A DNA stretch of 64,000 nt from Temnothorax longispinosus (Eukaryota; Arthropoda; Insecta; Hymenoptera; Formicidae), in assembly GCF_030848805.1 (NCBI RefSeq), contig NC_092368.1:17539341-17603340 (forward strand), read 5' to 3'. Position numbers and translations under genes: made by a program. Below the pieces are notes generated by a model. It was not told the DNA's origin and made no database searches. It worked only from the letters and a program-made list of their open reading frames with translations. The stretch's first letter is position 1, and each line of letters opens with the position of its first letter. Shown here in pieces: positions 35,101-50,000 of this stretch.

Positions 35101-38100
35101 GAGATACCAGAGCATAATTTTGAAGGAGGTCGGCCTGAGCGGGAAAACCAAGCCAGATTGTGTGGAGAAGGGCCTGAGATCTCGCGTGAAATTCTATGGC
35201 AATCAGGCCAGCACACGGCTGTTAGGACCAGAGGCGGTATTCCGCGGTGTGTTGGTATCTACCCTGGAGTGTCTGGATTGCCATCACTCGTCGCAACGCA
35301 CCGAGCCATTCCTTGATTTGAGCCTGCCCGTCACGGCGGATAAGCCACAACCTCCGCTCTTAAAGTAAAGAGAAAACTTATTTTCCCTAAGTTACGATAA
35401 TTAATTTGATTAACTTAGAGTAATATACGATCACATTTTGTGTAGAAGGAAGAACAACGAATTCGAGGACGCTTTCGACATGATGAACATCCAGCAACGC
35501 GATTCTCAAACCTCCGATACATCTTGGAAGCAGTTGAAGAAAGAGAAAAAGGCAGCCAGGAAAACCCGAAAACTATTTAGAGATAAAAAGCACGAAAATT
35601 ATAACAATTCTAACATGTTAATGGATCTGAATAATCCTGTGGAAGAAAACAACGACAATGTTCTGAAGTCAGGTATATAACTCTTTTTCTCTTCTGTCAT
35701 AAATATAGAGAAGCTATTTACAACTCGGACTTTTTAAATTCGATATACAAATGTCCTGGAGGGAAGACATTTTCCCATTTTTAACATCGATTTTCTTGTA
35801 AACGCTTTCTATAAAAAAAAAACACATTTTTATTTTCAGAAGAGAGCGACGCCGACGTGGAAGACAATATCGAGGTGGACAATTCTCATCCGGAGATCGG
35901 AGAGTCCGGTTACAGCTCGGAGAAAGCGTCCGCCGTCACCAGTCCTGTATCTCCCGCTGATCACCCTCCTCATCATCCGAACAGCGATTTCAATAGCGAG
36001 GTCAACCTGGAGGGTTGTAATCTGGACAGCAGCCTGGACCCAGCACAAGTTAGACATCCAGTGAACATTAACGCGTTAATTAGCCCTAGTCCAACTGACG
36101 TGTCGATGACGGACTTGACTCAAATCAGGATGCCGTCCGAAAAGACTGATAAGAACGTCGGCGCGGTCAGCTCCGAGAACGAAGCGTCGGCCACGGCGTT
36201 GACAAACTCCATGATCGTCAACTCCGACGTCACGAGTCCCGAGGTGCCCACCGCGAGCCTAAGCAGCTCCGCCGCTTCCAAAGAGAGCCCCACTAGCCCC
36301 GTCAACGACGAAGAAGAAGTCGCGGAAAGGTTGGACACACTCAGATGTTCAAATATTTGAAATATAAAAATTTCGAACGTCCTTAATATTTCCATTTTAA
36401 ACTTATTAATTATCGATTTTTACGAATCTTAAACCTTAGGTTTTCTCTATTTTAATTCTTGAATTTTAATGTGTGTACGCGTGAAAAAGTCAACACTTTT
36501 TGAAAGTTTTAGATTTAAAACTATAGAAATTATAGGCAATTAAAAAATTTTTGAGTATTGTATTTTCAAAAATCCCTTAAGATTCCATTGAACGTTGAAT
36601 TGAGCGTGGCATTTTCTCAGATTGGACGGTGTTGAGACATGGATGACAACTGCTCTATCGAGGTGCGATAGAAGGAAATACAACAACGGAACTCCCAACG
36701 GAGATGATCCCGAGGAGCAAGACGCGTATAATGAGCTCGGTGATATAATGACAGGAATGTCTAAACTGGGAATCGCTGGGCATCAATCGCCCAACAGGTA
36801 CACGACCAAGGAAGGCGAATGTTCCGTGGAATCGTGCTTGAATCAATTCACCGCGCTGGAGCTGATGACGGGAAGCAACAAAGTCGTGTGCGAGGCGTGC
36901 ACCGCTCGCGAGAAGAAGGTAAGTAAAAAAGAAAGGAAAGCAATTTCTCTCAAGATCTCTAAAGAAATTTAATTAAACTTACATATTCAAAGAAATATGT
37001 AAGAACTGTTGTTACGGTAACATTTTCCTTTTCGTCTCCTCGCAAGAATCAACAATAACATTATTTTATTTTTGCTTTTCTTTTTTTGTCAGAATCAAGA
37101 GAGCTCGTCGAAAATGGTGTGTACTTCGAGTACCAAGCAATATCTCATCTCTCATGTGCCCCCGGTGTTGATACTGCATCTGAAGAGGTTCCAAACGCAG
37201 AGAGTCAGCTTCCGAAAGGTTTTCAAGCACGTGTCGTTTCCGATATTGCTAGACTTGGCACCGGTTTGCACAGATCACAAAAAACCTCGACTTTATGCGC
37301 TTTATGGGGTCGTCGAGCACAGTGGGACCGTTCATGGTGGTCACTACGTTGCTTATGTCAAGGTAGATTGTATTCGGCGTGTCGGATTTTAAAATTTTAG
37401 AACTTTAAAACTGGGACACTCGACATTCTATAAAAATAAGATAATGACTTGTTTCTGAAAAAAAAAATATTCAAACAAGAATGTGCATATTGGAAATAGC
37501 TTTAAATGAAAATATGCTAGAACTTCTTATTATCTTTTTGTTTATATGAAAATATCGAAGGACCTTCTTAAAGTCGTTACAATCATATTGCATTGTAAGT
37601 CGTTATAAAAAAGAAAAAAGTCAAAGAAGAGTAGAGAGATACTAGATATTTCAACTGCTTCGCTTCTGATGATCTTTTATTGTACGGAGATACAATGTGA
37701 TTGATTATGGCAGGCCAGATTTGAAGAATTATTATTACTTATCGAATCTTTTACTCCTGTTAGACGAGACTGCCGTTATCGCCAGATGATCCGCGATGGA
37801 AATTTCTTCCCAAGGATAAAGATCCTAAGGCGGATAACGAATCGAGTAGTTCAGATTCGGAAGGAGAAGAAGCATCAGCGAAAGCTGCATCCGTTGTGGA
37901 ACCACCACCTGGAAGATGGTATTATGTATCAGATTCTCGGTAAGAGAATGCTATTATAACACATTTATCAGAAAACACAAAAAATATTACATAATAAAAT
38001 TAATGTCGCGGGGGATTATAGAATTAATTTGCAAGTCGTTTTTTCGTTTAAAGAATTAAATAAAATTTTCTAAAGCACAAATCTTGCAAGAAGAAGAGTA

Positions 38101-38344
38101 TGCTAACGTTACGCGGGTTGCTTCTCGTCATGAGAGAATATAATAAAAATTATTACACTTTTTTGCTAATTTGTTTCATGTGTGATACGCGTCACTTTAA
38201 TTATTACACTTTTACACTTGCTTATTTTATCATTACTTCGACATTTATTAATAGTGTTTTGTCTATTTTAGGGTATCAGAGGTAGATGAAAGTACAGTGC
38301 TGCAAAGTCAAGCGTATCTCTTATTCTACGAGAGGATTCTCTGA
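32121..38344 (+). CDS. Usp16-45: Ubiquitin carboxyl-terminal hydrolase 16/45, 13 exons
   Basis: Cysteine protease that removes ubiquitin from proteins; USP16 acts on histone H2A and USP45 in DNA repair. Exons: 32121-32205, 32835-32968, 33047-33234, 33322-33484, 33634-33798, 34340-34561, 35102-35364, 35446-35672, 35840-36329, 36621-36918, 37093-37362, 37764-37939, 38272-38344; phases close to 917 aa. A UBP-type zinc finger lies at about 30-145 (CPHI, CSLC, CLQCGEQGCG, HCMATDSHHWNVWCYRCEIE). The catalytic Cys box is GLANLGNTCFFNAVLQCL (about 191-208), followed by GGQHDSHEFLRHLL, and the His box HGGHYVAYV is in exon 11. An acidic, Ser/Thr-rich insertion of roughly 250 residues (exons 8-9) splits the catalytic domain. 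The insertion and the zinc finger are as in USP16/45. Start chosen as the first Met of a short basic N-terminus (MSKKRNRQPD). Confidence 0.96.
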
Positions 38345-41300
38345 TTCGATAGAACAAAGCAGAACGGGAACGACAGTCGTAGTTGCGTTCGCATTTCCCA
38401 TTCTCGAGAGAACGAAAACAGACTTATAACGAATTTGTTACTTCTGCAATTTTTAGTATCATATCACGCGTTATTGGATGTATGATGTATGTAACTGATT
38501 ATGTGTACATTGCAAGAAATCTGTAATCTATTAGGAATATCAAAAATTAAGTTGTTTCCTACGGTCAGTTAGTGGGTAGATCGTGAGAATAACAAGAAAC
38601 TTTTTACAAACTGTCGATTACGTATTGAAAATCTGAATTTCCAGACTCTTTTGGAGCCTCAGATTTCTGGAAGTATTTGTATTTTCTAGTAACATTGGTG
38701 AAATCGGAATTACTTTGCGATTCAGTAGCGCTTTCCTTTATGAATTGCATAGCACAAAATAAAGTGATAATGAAACTTATTATTAGCATAATATATTAAT
38801 AACATTAGCATAATAATTAACAAGGTTATGTGGATTTTAATCTTGAATTCATAGAAACACTTCATGGGGATATGAGACCAAATAAATGAAAGAAAAATCT
38901 TTTATAATAAATATACTTTTATCACAAAATAGTTCCGGTTTACGTTACTGTTTCGTAACTTCGAGTTACAGTTGAAATGCTCGTAACTTAGAATATTAAA
39001 AAAAATATATATATATATATTATATAATTACATTTTACGTATATTGGTTTATGTAGACATGATCTTTTTACGAAGATTAAATGAGGAGATTAAATGTGAT
39101 GACGCGCGACTGTAATAATTTGTAAATTGGAATGAATTGACACGGAAGGGCATAATAAATTTTCTCAATGGTGTATCTCGATTGCGACAGATCACAGACG
39201 TTAAAGCATGTTCAATATATAATGAATTTTACTTAATCCTTTGAGTACAAAGCATCACAAAGTTAAACGAAATTCCGCTTCCTTGCAGATACGCTTGTTG
39301 CCCGTGATAACGATCACAAATGCGGTCACATATAGACTGCGTTTACGGCGGCTTGTATCCGATTTAATAACTACCTTATACTATCCGAGCCAAAATTTTC
39401 CTTTTTTTTTATTATAATCATTTAGATATGAACTTTTTGAGACTTTTTCGATATTTAAACTACAATTTTTAGTATATTGTATACAATACACAATATGTAT
39501 CAAAGATTATTTCAAATGTTTAGACGTTTAGGGTATCAAAATATTATAGATTCATATTAAAATGATCGTTATAATCAAAAGAAGAAAAAATTTAGATCGG
39601 ATAGTATGCGGTAGTTATAAAATCGGATTATAAGTTGCCGTGTAAATATAGTCATAGATATCGCGGACGCTAATAATTTCTGTTTATGTTGAGAGTGTTA
39701 AACCGCCGAAGATATCGTCGAATCATGCATGTGCAAATGATAACGCCACTGATAACTATCGCTGAACGTATATATGAGTTTCATTGAATGCGTATATGAA
39801 TTTATCATACTTAAAAGAGCAAAAGTCACTGATAACGATACACGTGCATTTATTGTACTTTTTAATTGAGCAACTGAATAATTATCATTCACGAACTGCG
39901 ACGTTAGCGTTCATCGCATTCAAGATACGCTATTGCGAAAAAAAAAAGAAAGTATCGAACGTGCGCACGTAGCAATACTAGCAATGTTTTGTTTTTTTTT
40001 AATGCGGACGAGACGTTTCTGTCACGTTCTTATCACGACGTACTCGCAATTGCATTTATAATAAAATTCTTGCGACGACAGGCGATTCGTTAATCGTGCA
40101 ATTTGTCTCTTTAGCTTCCTTGTTCTGTTAAATTTCCGATTCGGTTGATTCAACGTTTACGGAAATGACTTTATAAAAATTGTTTCAATTATTAGGAACA
40201 CATTAGGATCTCACACTCACAGTTCGTCGATCGGAGCATTCGTCTTGAATGAAAATAAACGCGGTAGACAAATGTCGTATATGTACAAGGTGGACAGATT
40301 GCCTGCTGCAAGACTCGGAGCCTTAAGTCATCCAATTTTTAGAAATTAAAACATCCCATCAATGTATACAAAACTCTATCGGCGGCAATATAAATAAAAG
40401 AAAAAGACCTTTATTTGCAATATCCATTCACAATGACATTGATACAAATTCGACACGCACATACGCAAATAGATTAACATCGATTATAAAAATTAATAAT
40501 AATAATAATAATCGTTTTCTCCACAACCAAAACGATTATCGCTTTCTTCCTTTTTAGTTTCATGGTGCAGAGTAATAAATGTTTTATTTCACTTCTCTGT
40601 TAGGTGCAACATGCTATATAGCATTTGCTTCGCAATTCGCGGATTTTCAGCAATACATGGTATTGCGATTCCGAGGGGAAAAGAAGGGAGATTTGCCATT
40701 ATACATATGTATACACATGTCACACACATACGTGTATGTATATATTTATATATATAGATATATATATATTAAAATCTTGTAGCATTTGTGTTAAATAAAC
40801 ATAGGGGAGACGAGGGGAAAGGACAAGAAGATCGCGCGATCTTCGGAGAAGCTATAAAAATTCTTTAGTAATAGTATAAATATTTTTATACTATTAATGA
40901 ACTGTTGTAAATTGCAGATATCCACTTGTTTATATAAACTATTCTCGCCAAATTTATTTCTTTGATTAACTTCTCATATGACTTTCATATACACACACAC
41001 AGACACACGCACGCATATAATCTTTATAATTTGATAACTTTCATAAAACAGTATTTAAAATTGTGTTAGTTAATTCATTTTCTCTTCAGTTATTAAAAAT
41101 ACCGCGATATGTTTGCTATAAAAATAAACATATCTGGCATAAAAGGATTAATCTCGGCCCATTGGACCATTAACAAAGTTTTTCTGTTTTTCATTCTGCG
41201 ATATCTCGATCCTCGAATAAAAGATAGATTTCAAATGGATTCTAAAAATTAAATAATAATTCTTAACATATCCTGACTGTATCAAGTTAAAACAACACTC

Positions 41301-42664
41301 GAAAATTAATCCTTTTTTTTCTTCGTAAGCTTTACAGCTGCAATATATAATTGACAGTTCCGTGGATTAAAATACTGTACAATATTCTCCAACGTGAGAT
41401 GGAAAAACAGCGTAAATAAAAGTCTGTTAAATATTAATTAAATCCTCGTACAATTTGCACGATATACTCGTCCTGTTTCAGGTCATCGAAATGCTGTTCG
41501 TGCGTTATACACATATAGAATGCCCGATTGCAATCATGAGAATTAAATTTTTCTCGATACCGTAAAAGTAAAGATCGAGTTTTGTTTATAATTCGGAAGA
41601 AATTCAATTCTATTGACTGTAATTAAACTCTCTATATATCATGTACTATATTAATACGAACTATATTAATATCGCCGGGCGATATACATATATACATACA
41701 CATAGCTCTATGTATGCACATAGTTATGTGTACGTATATATATATGGGTTTTCCATAATTCACAGCCGCTAATATAAACGACCGATTTTCGCAGCATCGT
41801 CTTGTGTCAAAAATCTACATCTCTTTCAATCTGTCACACGACCAATGTCTTCTCCCTCTTTCTTGTGTGACAGAATTAATGAAACAACAAAGTCATCTGT
41901 TAAAGAATCTCTTTAAAATCGAGTAATTACCGTTAATTATAATCATGATAATAAATTATAACAATAAATATCTAAAATTCTACGATAAATCGTTACTCTC
42001 AATAAATTACATAAAATTTAGTTGAAATCCAGGGATCGGTGGTAGAACAAGACGATTTCGCGAGTGCGGTCGAGGAGACAGAAGTTGATCGGCTCAATGT
42101 GAGACGATAATTCGATGACGCATGTTTATTACGTTTAAAAATGACAGATTAAAATACGGATCCTTTCACCGTTTACTCCCCGAATAATATAACAATGAAT
42201 TCGTGTTGTAATGCCCTAAACTAATGCGCGCCCGTTTCTCTCTCGTTTAATCGCTCCCAAACAGTGCGAAAATCTAAGAGGACGCCTGAAAAATTAGGAT
42301 ATTTCTTAGATTTTTGTGTTGAGTTGGTGGTTTTCTTTTTCGCTTTCTCCGTCCAAGAAGTACTAGCTTATCTTGGCTAGTAGGACGAAAACGCAATAAA
42401 AACTTTGAAATTTCAGAACAGAACTTCAGAAAAGAGTGAGAGAGAAAGGCATAACGATTCAAAAATATGAATATTCTCTGTAACGATTCGATCAATTAAT
42501 ATCTTCAATGCAGGTAATCGTTAGACTTGCATTCTGCATTAAAATTTCTCTGCAATATGCAAGGTGTTCACAAAAATAATAGAAAACTATCATACGTAGA
42601 TAGTTGCTCCAATGGTCCAATGCTCCAACTCGTGAACACCTTCTGTGCAAAATTCATAATCGCG
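38345..42664. other. Intergenic, 3' regions of two convergent genes
   Basis: Between the stop codons of Usp16-45 (+) and the Regnase-like gene (-). AATAAA-type signals for Usp16-45 occur near 38757 and 38879. The rest is AT-rich with small AT-type simple repeats near 39001-39025, 40735-40770 and 41690-41745. No coding sequence is supported. The long 3' UTR of the Regnase-like gene probably occupies part of the right side. Confidence 0.5.
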
Positions 42665-45600
42665 TCAATTCTGATTCTTGGGGAACATCGCCAGAATTGC
42701 GGCGCAAATCTGTTGGGGATCGGTTTCATGGGGATGAAGTGCCATGACGGTCTGCACTTGCTCCTCGGGAAAAATGTTGGCGAGATGGTAGTGCAGGCGA
42801 CGTCGAACATCCTGGGTCTGCGTGCCCCAGGGCACGTGTAAACTCGTGGACGGTGGCGATGGTAACAGATTCAGCTGGGGATCCGAGGTGCCTAGCCTCT
42901 GCACCCGTGATGGCGGCACTAAGGTGGTACCGCGCGGCGGCCACGCTCTGTAAGAATCCGGGGCGGAAGCGATACGCATCACGTGCTGGTGATGATGCTG
43001 TAGGCAGTCAGGATGGTCCCAGCTGAAATAAGATTTGAAAATGTAGAGATCATTCGAGTCTGTTTAATTCATTAAAGACGTTGTTAACCTGATGTAATAA
43101 ATTTTAACTAAATCACAATTGCTTTTATTTTCTAAGAATTACGGATCAACATTAGAATCATTAAATAGTTAATAATTTCATATCTGAAAATTTTATATAG
43201 TAAAACACATAATTTATTTTGACATCGTGGAAGATCTTACGTGCAATCTACATTCAATTATAATATACCAATTCATAAAACACGACCCAGATAATGAATA
43301 TATATTCAAATATATTCAAATAAATCAGACTCACCTCATAGCGGTAACTGGATACGACGACTCATTGCTGGCGAGTCTCGTCAACGATCGGTGTTGTATA
43401 CTGGAGCGCGGTGGGTTGACGACTGATTGCTGTTGCTGCTGTTGCGGTGACTGGCCAGTTTGCTGCTGTTGCTGCTGCTGATGATATCGTCTGAGTTGAT
43501 AAAGCCGCGGATCACACACTGGATTCAGAGTCAGCTGCCGTTGTAATTTGCGGTGCATGTTCACCGGTTCTGGCTCGGGGTTGCTCACTCTTGGCGTGGC
43601 CCAGTTCACCGCGGATGGGTAACCTTTGACAAAAACATAAGATTATTAAATTATCAGGACCATCTCACCATCTGACAATAAAAAAAAAAATAAATAAATA
43701 GAAAAGAACTGTTAGGTATTTAAAAAAAGTCTTTTTTTAATTAAATAATTTATAAATAATATTGTTAGTGTTTATCCTTAATTATCACCTTGAGGATTCT
43801 GTGCAGGAGGCATCTGCTGGCTATACATGGCGGGACTGGTTGCGGAAAAGTCGGATGTGACGTTCTCCACCGATCTGCTCTTCGGGACGGACGACAAAGG
43901 TTGAACATTTGACGGTGCGGCTGACCTGGCCTTACAGAGCGGCGGATGCTGCGAAGACACGGATGCGTTCGTGGACGGCAACGGCAGGCTCAGGCTGGGC
44001 CCACGTGCTTGTAAATGACGCTGAGCGTGCTCCACTAATCGCTCTGTCACAGATTTATGCGGATGTGGGCCTCTCTCGGGATGCCGGAATTTACACTTGT
44101 TGCCGTATGTACATTTCTGGGAATTGAAGAAACAGCCATTTGACTTGATTCAATTCTAAAAGTACGATATTTATTTAATTTGATAACAAGCACCTCCTCA
44201 CCAGGTGTTTTGATCTGGAATCTAAATTTCAGTTCCTTAATTTTAGCGAGAAATTCTTTTAGCTTTTGAAGATAATATAATGGAAATGAATAAAAGAACG
44301 AAAAAGGGGAAATTACCTTGGCGTAAGGGCACGGAGGAGCAGGATCGACCCTTTTGGGAACGATTCTGAGAAAATTCTCCAGGGTAGGTCCGCTTCTGCC
44401 GAGGGGGTCGTCCGGTGGCATGAATCGATCGTTTACAAAGCTGTACATCAGGATTCTCTCTTCGACGACCTTCCTGAATTCGGGATTCTCCTGTGCCAAG
44501 TCCCGATAATTGTCGTTGCTGACGACGATGCCATCGACTTCCGCGGCCAGCTTTAGGATGTACCGATCGTCGTAGCATACCATACGCTTTCCGCCCACCA
44601 ACCTGCAGACATTTAACATTTTCGTTAAAAAAAAAAAAAAAAGATATTTCGCGTCAATAAACGTACCATGAATTATACATAATAACATTATAATTGTATA
44701 AACAATTAAATTGTACAAAATGACGTGATATAAAAATCTAAATGTTACAAGAAATCAGTCAAATGCTTTTAAATTAATGTAGGTACTTGTCTATTTTACA
44801 TTCGGACAGACCCAGAAAATCAGAATAACGAATTATATTTATTCGCAAACCCCCGAATTCGCGACACACGGCGTCGAACGCCTCACTTTTGTTTCTGGAA
44901 ACGGAATACCGAGAAGAGCGAAAAAGAAAAAGGAATAGAGAAGAGAGGGAGGGGAAAGGGGAGATCCTTGAGACGATTTAAGTCCACGCGGATAGATCGT
45001 GCGCGGACAGATAGAACGTGAGGCCGGTTATTCCAGCTCCGGATAATATTAGCCGGTGGCAAAGCAAGTCCAGGTGCTGGGACGAGGGAGGACATCTTTC
45101 GCTACGTTCCTCACAATGATCTCCGTTTTAAATTCTCATTTCTCATCGCCGAGACTCGCAGTTGACACGTATTTTTATTTACGTGACTTATGCAAGTCAT
45201 ATATTTTTAGACGAATGTATAATTCATTCATTTTTTTCACGTCTACATTTCCAAACTTTATTTTCATATTAACTAGTTGATCCAATATTCGAAGTAAATA
45301 TTTGATTCCGAGATCTAGTACATTCGAAGAGTAACTTTAAAACAAAAGGAGCGAGGGAAATATTTTAGTGTGAAGTCAGACGAGTTGTTTAAATCTTCCT
45401 GAATCTCGGACGCGAATTGCATACGTCGCACCAACCTGGAGGGTGTAAACACGAGCAGACGATCCCTCTCGAGCTCGCCCAGGATTTCCTGGTCGGCGAC
45501 CGGGTTGTCAGGTCTCGAGGCTTCCTTCCGCCACTTGGGCACGAAGACGGTGATCTCCTTATGGCCCCTGGCGCGGAACCAATCAACGCAGATCTTGATG

Positions 45601-47029
45601 CCGCGGCAGGAGAACACCTCCTTGTTGCCGTGACTCATGGCGACGTTGCTGCCGTCGATGACAACGGGCCTCAGGTCCATCGACGAGATCGCATTCGTCG
45701 CCGTGGCGATCGTCGCCGTCGTCGAGGTCAGGATCGACCCTCCGCCCTCGTCGATACCCATCTCGGCATCCAGCAGACTGTCCGCTTCATCGGGACCGTC
45801 GGTAAACTTCGGGGAACAAGTAGCTCCGAGTTTGATCAGCTCGGCCAATAGCTCGTTCTGACCTGGGTCCGGGCCCAGCTTCTGTAGCGCCGCTTGCACC
45901 AATTTTTCGGTGTAGCCCAGCTTGAGGGCGAACTCCACGCGAGCGGTATAACCTGAACGAATGGATTTTTAAAATATAAATATTGTCGTCAAATCGCTTT
46001 CTATTTGTCTTTTTGTAGAGATGTTACGGGAAATTTGATTAATTCGAGAATTATGCATAATGGCCGGGCAATATGCATAATTCCCGCTTCTTTTATTGAG
46101 ACATTTGAATAATAAAAGCAAAAATGTTCAAATTAATCAAATTGCCCGGCCATTATGCATAATTCCCAATTTATCATATTTCCCGTAACAGAGACATTAA
46201 TTAGAAATCGGAATTGCGGTCAATTCTTTTAATGACAGATTCTTTTCAATACCGACATTTCCTGAATAAGAATATCGAGGTATCCAATAATTTTTCGAGT
46301 TATAATAAGAGATTGAAAAAGAAGAGTTTTTTCGCAAACTAAACTTTGGGAGATGAAATAGAATGATACATTTCTTGATTAATCTTTTAATAAGTGGAGT
46401 TTGCTTTTAAAGAATTTCAACTCGAGGTCACAAGCTACAAGAGTTGTGATAAATGAGCCTCTCAGAAGCCAAGCTAATCAACACTTCATTTTTCAGGAAC
46501 TTGCTCACATTAATATTATAGAGTGCGTGATTAACTTATAATAACTTTGTCAATTTTCTCTGTTCCTTAATTTATGAAGTTGGCCAGTTCGAGCCTTCTG
46601 AGAGACTCTCTCAAATTATGACCTCACTCAACATTTTCTGAATTGGCCGAAATGTCTGTCATTAAAGAGACATGTTGTTTCGAGGCTCCCTGTATCTCGG
46701 ATTTCTCTCGCTCGATTGTAGCGATCGCAGGGAAATTCGGGAAGAGACCTACCCGGGCTCTGCGTGGGTGACGGCCCTTGGATAGTAACGTACTCCGCGA
46801 ACTCGGCCGCCAAAGTGTCGGACGTGGTGCGAGATACGTCCGGGTGCACCGGGGACACCTGCGACTCCGAGCGCGGACGTCGCCCAGCCGCTGTCGCCGT
46901 CATCGTCGTCGTCGTCGTCGTCATCGCCGTCGTCGTCGTCGAGTCCTCGGCCTCGTAGTCGCTGTCGTATGAGGAGTCCTCGGCGTCCGGCATGTTGCCC
47001 GTGCCCAGTACCGTGCAGTCCACGTATCT
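42665..47029 (-). CDS. Regnase-1: Regnase-1/ZC3H12-type PIN-domain endoribonuclease
   Basis: Cytoplasmic endoribonuclease that degrades stem-loop mRNAs and limits immune and stress responses in animals. Exons: 47029-46753, 45952-45436, 44602-44317, 44116-43789, 43623-43335, 43022-42665; phases close, 684 codons plus stop. Exon 1 here starts at an acceptor (TATTGCAG), so an upstream start exon is needed unless the Met in GTGNMPDAEDSS starts the protein. An acidic Thr-rich N-terminus is followed by a UBA-like segment (VEFALKLGYTEKLVQAALQ). The PIN domain begins RPVVIDGSNVAMSHGNKE and continues through WFRARGHKEITVFVPKW, VCYDDRYILKLA, IVVSNDNYRDL and SFVNDRFMPPDDPLGR, keeping the acidic metal ligands. 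The CCCH finger CPYAKKCTYGNKCKFRH spans an exon junction. Then come a poly-Gln tract and a conserved C-terminal helical domain (ETDPQQICAAILAMFP). Confidence 0.94.
46022..46190. mobile_element. 169-bp foldback element in a Regnase intron
   Basis: Inverted arms start TGTTACGGGAAAT and contain GAATTATGCATAATGGCCGG and its complement. A 4-bp target duplication GAGA flanks it (46018-46021, 46191-46194). It lies in the intron between the first two visible Regnase exons. The TGTTACG...CGTAACA ends recall the LTR at 17100, but no other similarity is seen. Confidence 0.75.
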
Positions 47030-50000
47030 CTGCAATACAGGCGACGAAATTGTTTACAATACGAAGTGTTTCAGGGCTATTCCGTGTAATAATACAAATG
47101 GAGGCACTTTAAGTATCAATAGTCATATAAATAAAAAATCATGTTAGAAATAGGCTGTTTTCGACATACTTTTTGAAAAAGGGTTTATCGTGATAAGGAT
47201 TATTCGATTTATCGTCAGAGTATTTCGTACGAAAATAAAATATCAATAATCTGGAAGATATAGAGAAATTTATTACCACCTATAAGATTCAACTACATAA
47301 AATCGTACTATATAACATCAATACTATATAAAATCAATAAATGAATCATGATTAATACCAACTGATACAACGTTGTAAATAAATTGTCCATGGTATGCCA
47401 TCAGATTGGCAAATTATCCAAATTGCTAGCAAATTGGCGTTAACTGTGTTCGCATTAAGCTCGAGTTTTGTCAGCAGAACTGATATAATCTGACAGCAAA
47501 TTGGCGGTAGAGAAACCGAGCAGAATCTGTCGGGCACATTCTATATTCCATTTCTATTGCCAATCTGCGTCAAACTGTGGCAATTTACTTAATTTTCTTC
47601 ATATAATTGATTCATATTTTGTTGATAAATTTTGCTACGCTTCTTCTACCAGCAATCTGGCCAATCTGCCAACAGAATTGTACGCACCAGAGCCAGTATC
47701 AAATCTGTCTCTTCTCGTCGAATCGCGCGGACGCACGCTAATTCGCCGCGGTCATCATTATTAATTTATTTTTTTATTAATTATTGAGAAACTCGCAAAA
47801 CAATAAAGAACTTGTCTATTCAGTTTAACTCATTCTATCTGCCCACGAAGTGACATGATAATTACCAGATCCTGAGATAAAGGGAAACTGGGAAGGGTTG
47901 ACCCTAAGAGAGATTTGACCTGACATTATTCTATTAAAAATGGCGGTTTTTATGCTTCATTATAATACTGTATTAACTGTGAACAAACATATAGAAAAGA
48001 TACTTTGAATACATCATTTTATAAATGTGAGTCAACCCTCCTCTGCACGTGGCGCGAGACACGACTTTGTCTCTTGATACATGCAGAATTTATTGCGGAG
48101 AGACTTCATAGATTGATTAATTTTATACTGTTTGTTGACTTTTGTTTCTTCGTCTTTTTTTTACATTTGTTCTATTTATATAATTGTTAGATTTAACAAA
48201 AAAAGGAAAACCAGCTTATAAAAAAGTATAACTCTATCGAAATTAGTATGATACACGCCTTGTATAATATTCCAACTTTTAATTTTAATATTAGGAGTCC
48301 AGCGGAAAGAGTACTAATAAGAGCAGGCAAGAAATCATGAGCTTGCAACATGAAAAATAGAACAGCACCATTACAGTGACTTCCCGTCCCTTGTAAACAT
48401 TAAGGCGTCAGATTCTGCTGCTATTATACACAGCACTGGCGGAGGGAGGATGAAAGATCCGCGGATCTCCTTTAGGGCTGACGCGCTGGTATCAACCTTG
48501 TATCTCGTATCTGCAGATCTTTATCCTCTATCCTTTTATGCGGGGTGGAGACGGGCGGGGAGAAGGGAAAAAGGCTTGCACGTATACGAAAGCGCAACGG
48601 CCGGCAAATAAGGACTTGGTCGATTTATGGCTACACGGCGGTACACAGAGATGAAGCTATGTAAAAATCAAGGAGGTTTTGCGGCCTCCAAAAGGGTCCT
48701 TGAATTAACTCTCGAAGGACCTGAAAGAATTATGCGTACACGTGGAACGTGAATCGCGTGTTAAGGTAACCGTTGCGAGCATCTGCAGAATTTGAGGACG
48801 TAGGGAACCGTTTGTATAGAAGAAAAATGAAGATCGATTCGTATAGGAACGTCTCGCAGGCATGCACCTTGAATGTGAACGCTCGGTGCCTAGGGTGTCA
48901 ATAAACCGCCGGGCAATGCGGAAATGAACGATCTGCAGACTGCAACGTGTAAGTACGCGCCGATAAGCGACAACAGCCGATCCGTACTCCACTTGACGGC
49001 AGCCATTTCCCTCATCGTGCGTTTACGTTCCGTTACTTAACCGAGTCCACGTTGTACTCGTTACGTTCCACCTCTAGCCCGCTATTATTCATCCTTCCAA
49101 CGTCGATTATTTAACTTACACGTGAGTCGGTCGTACACGTCTGTTTCTATGGCGGACGAAATAAATATAAAGAAGCCTCGGAGAGGCCCGAAATCAGTAA
49201 AAGCGACCTTTCCTCGGTGAACTGCCATCACAGTTCGATATTAGAACGATATTATGTCTATATTTGAGAATATAAAATAATGAGAACGGCACTGGAGTGG
49301 ATATGGCATAGCCGCGAGCTAATTTCGATTTCATATAATTTTTACAGAAATGAACATACTGCAACATATCTCTTTTTAATCGATATTCGAGATAATGAGA
49401 ATTACAACTGACAGACTAAAAATAAGAAAAGATTATACTAGTAAAAAATTGTATTGAGAAAATAAACAGAAATTTTGAGAAAATGTACTTTTTTCACCAA
49501 ATTATATTTTTGGAAAAAATATATATTATCTTAAATTATAACTGCTGTTAACGAATATTCAGAAAAAATAACAAAAAAAGACACTAGAAATAAGCATATG
49601 TATTTTCCTAAATAAAATTTATCTTCGTCAAACCATCAAGCAACACATGTTCAACGTCAATTAGCATGCATTATTTATTTTTCTTAAATACTAAATATAA
49701 TATCGTCGTTAAAAATGCTATCGAAGAGATATCCGCGTAAGACGATTCGTGCGCGACTCGTCTCCGGTTCGAGAAATTATCGTAAATGGGGCATAGCTCT
49801 CCCAGGTTGGCGGATGTAACCATTAGCGGAGATCCAGGTGAAAGTAGAGAGACGCGAGGGCGAGGACGAGAGAGAGAAAGAGAGGGGGGAGAGAAAGACA
49901 GAAAGAGAAAGAGAGAGAGAGACACCATAGCGGTCATCAGGATCGCCCGTTCCGCCGGCGGAGCGACGTAATGTTACAGGTGTAGAGTGACAATGAGAAT

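Noticed and set aside
45417..45851. 144-codon plus-strand frame
   Set aside because: Shadow of the PIN-domain exon on the other strand.
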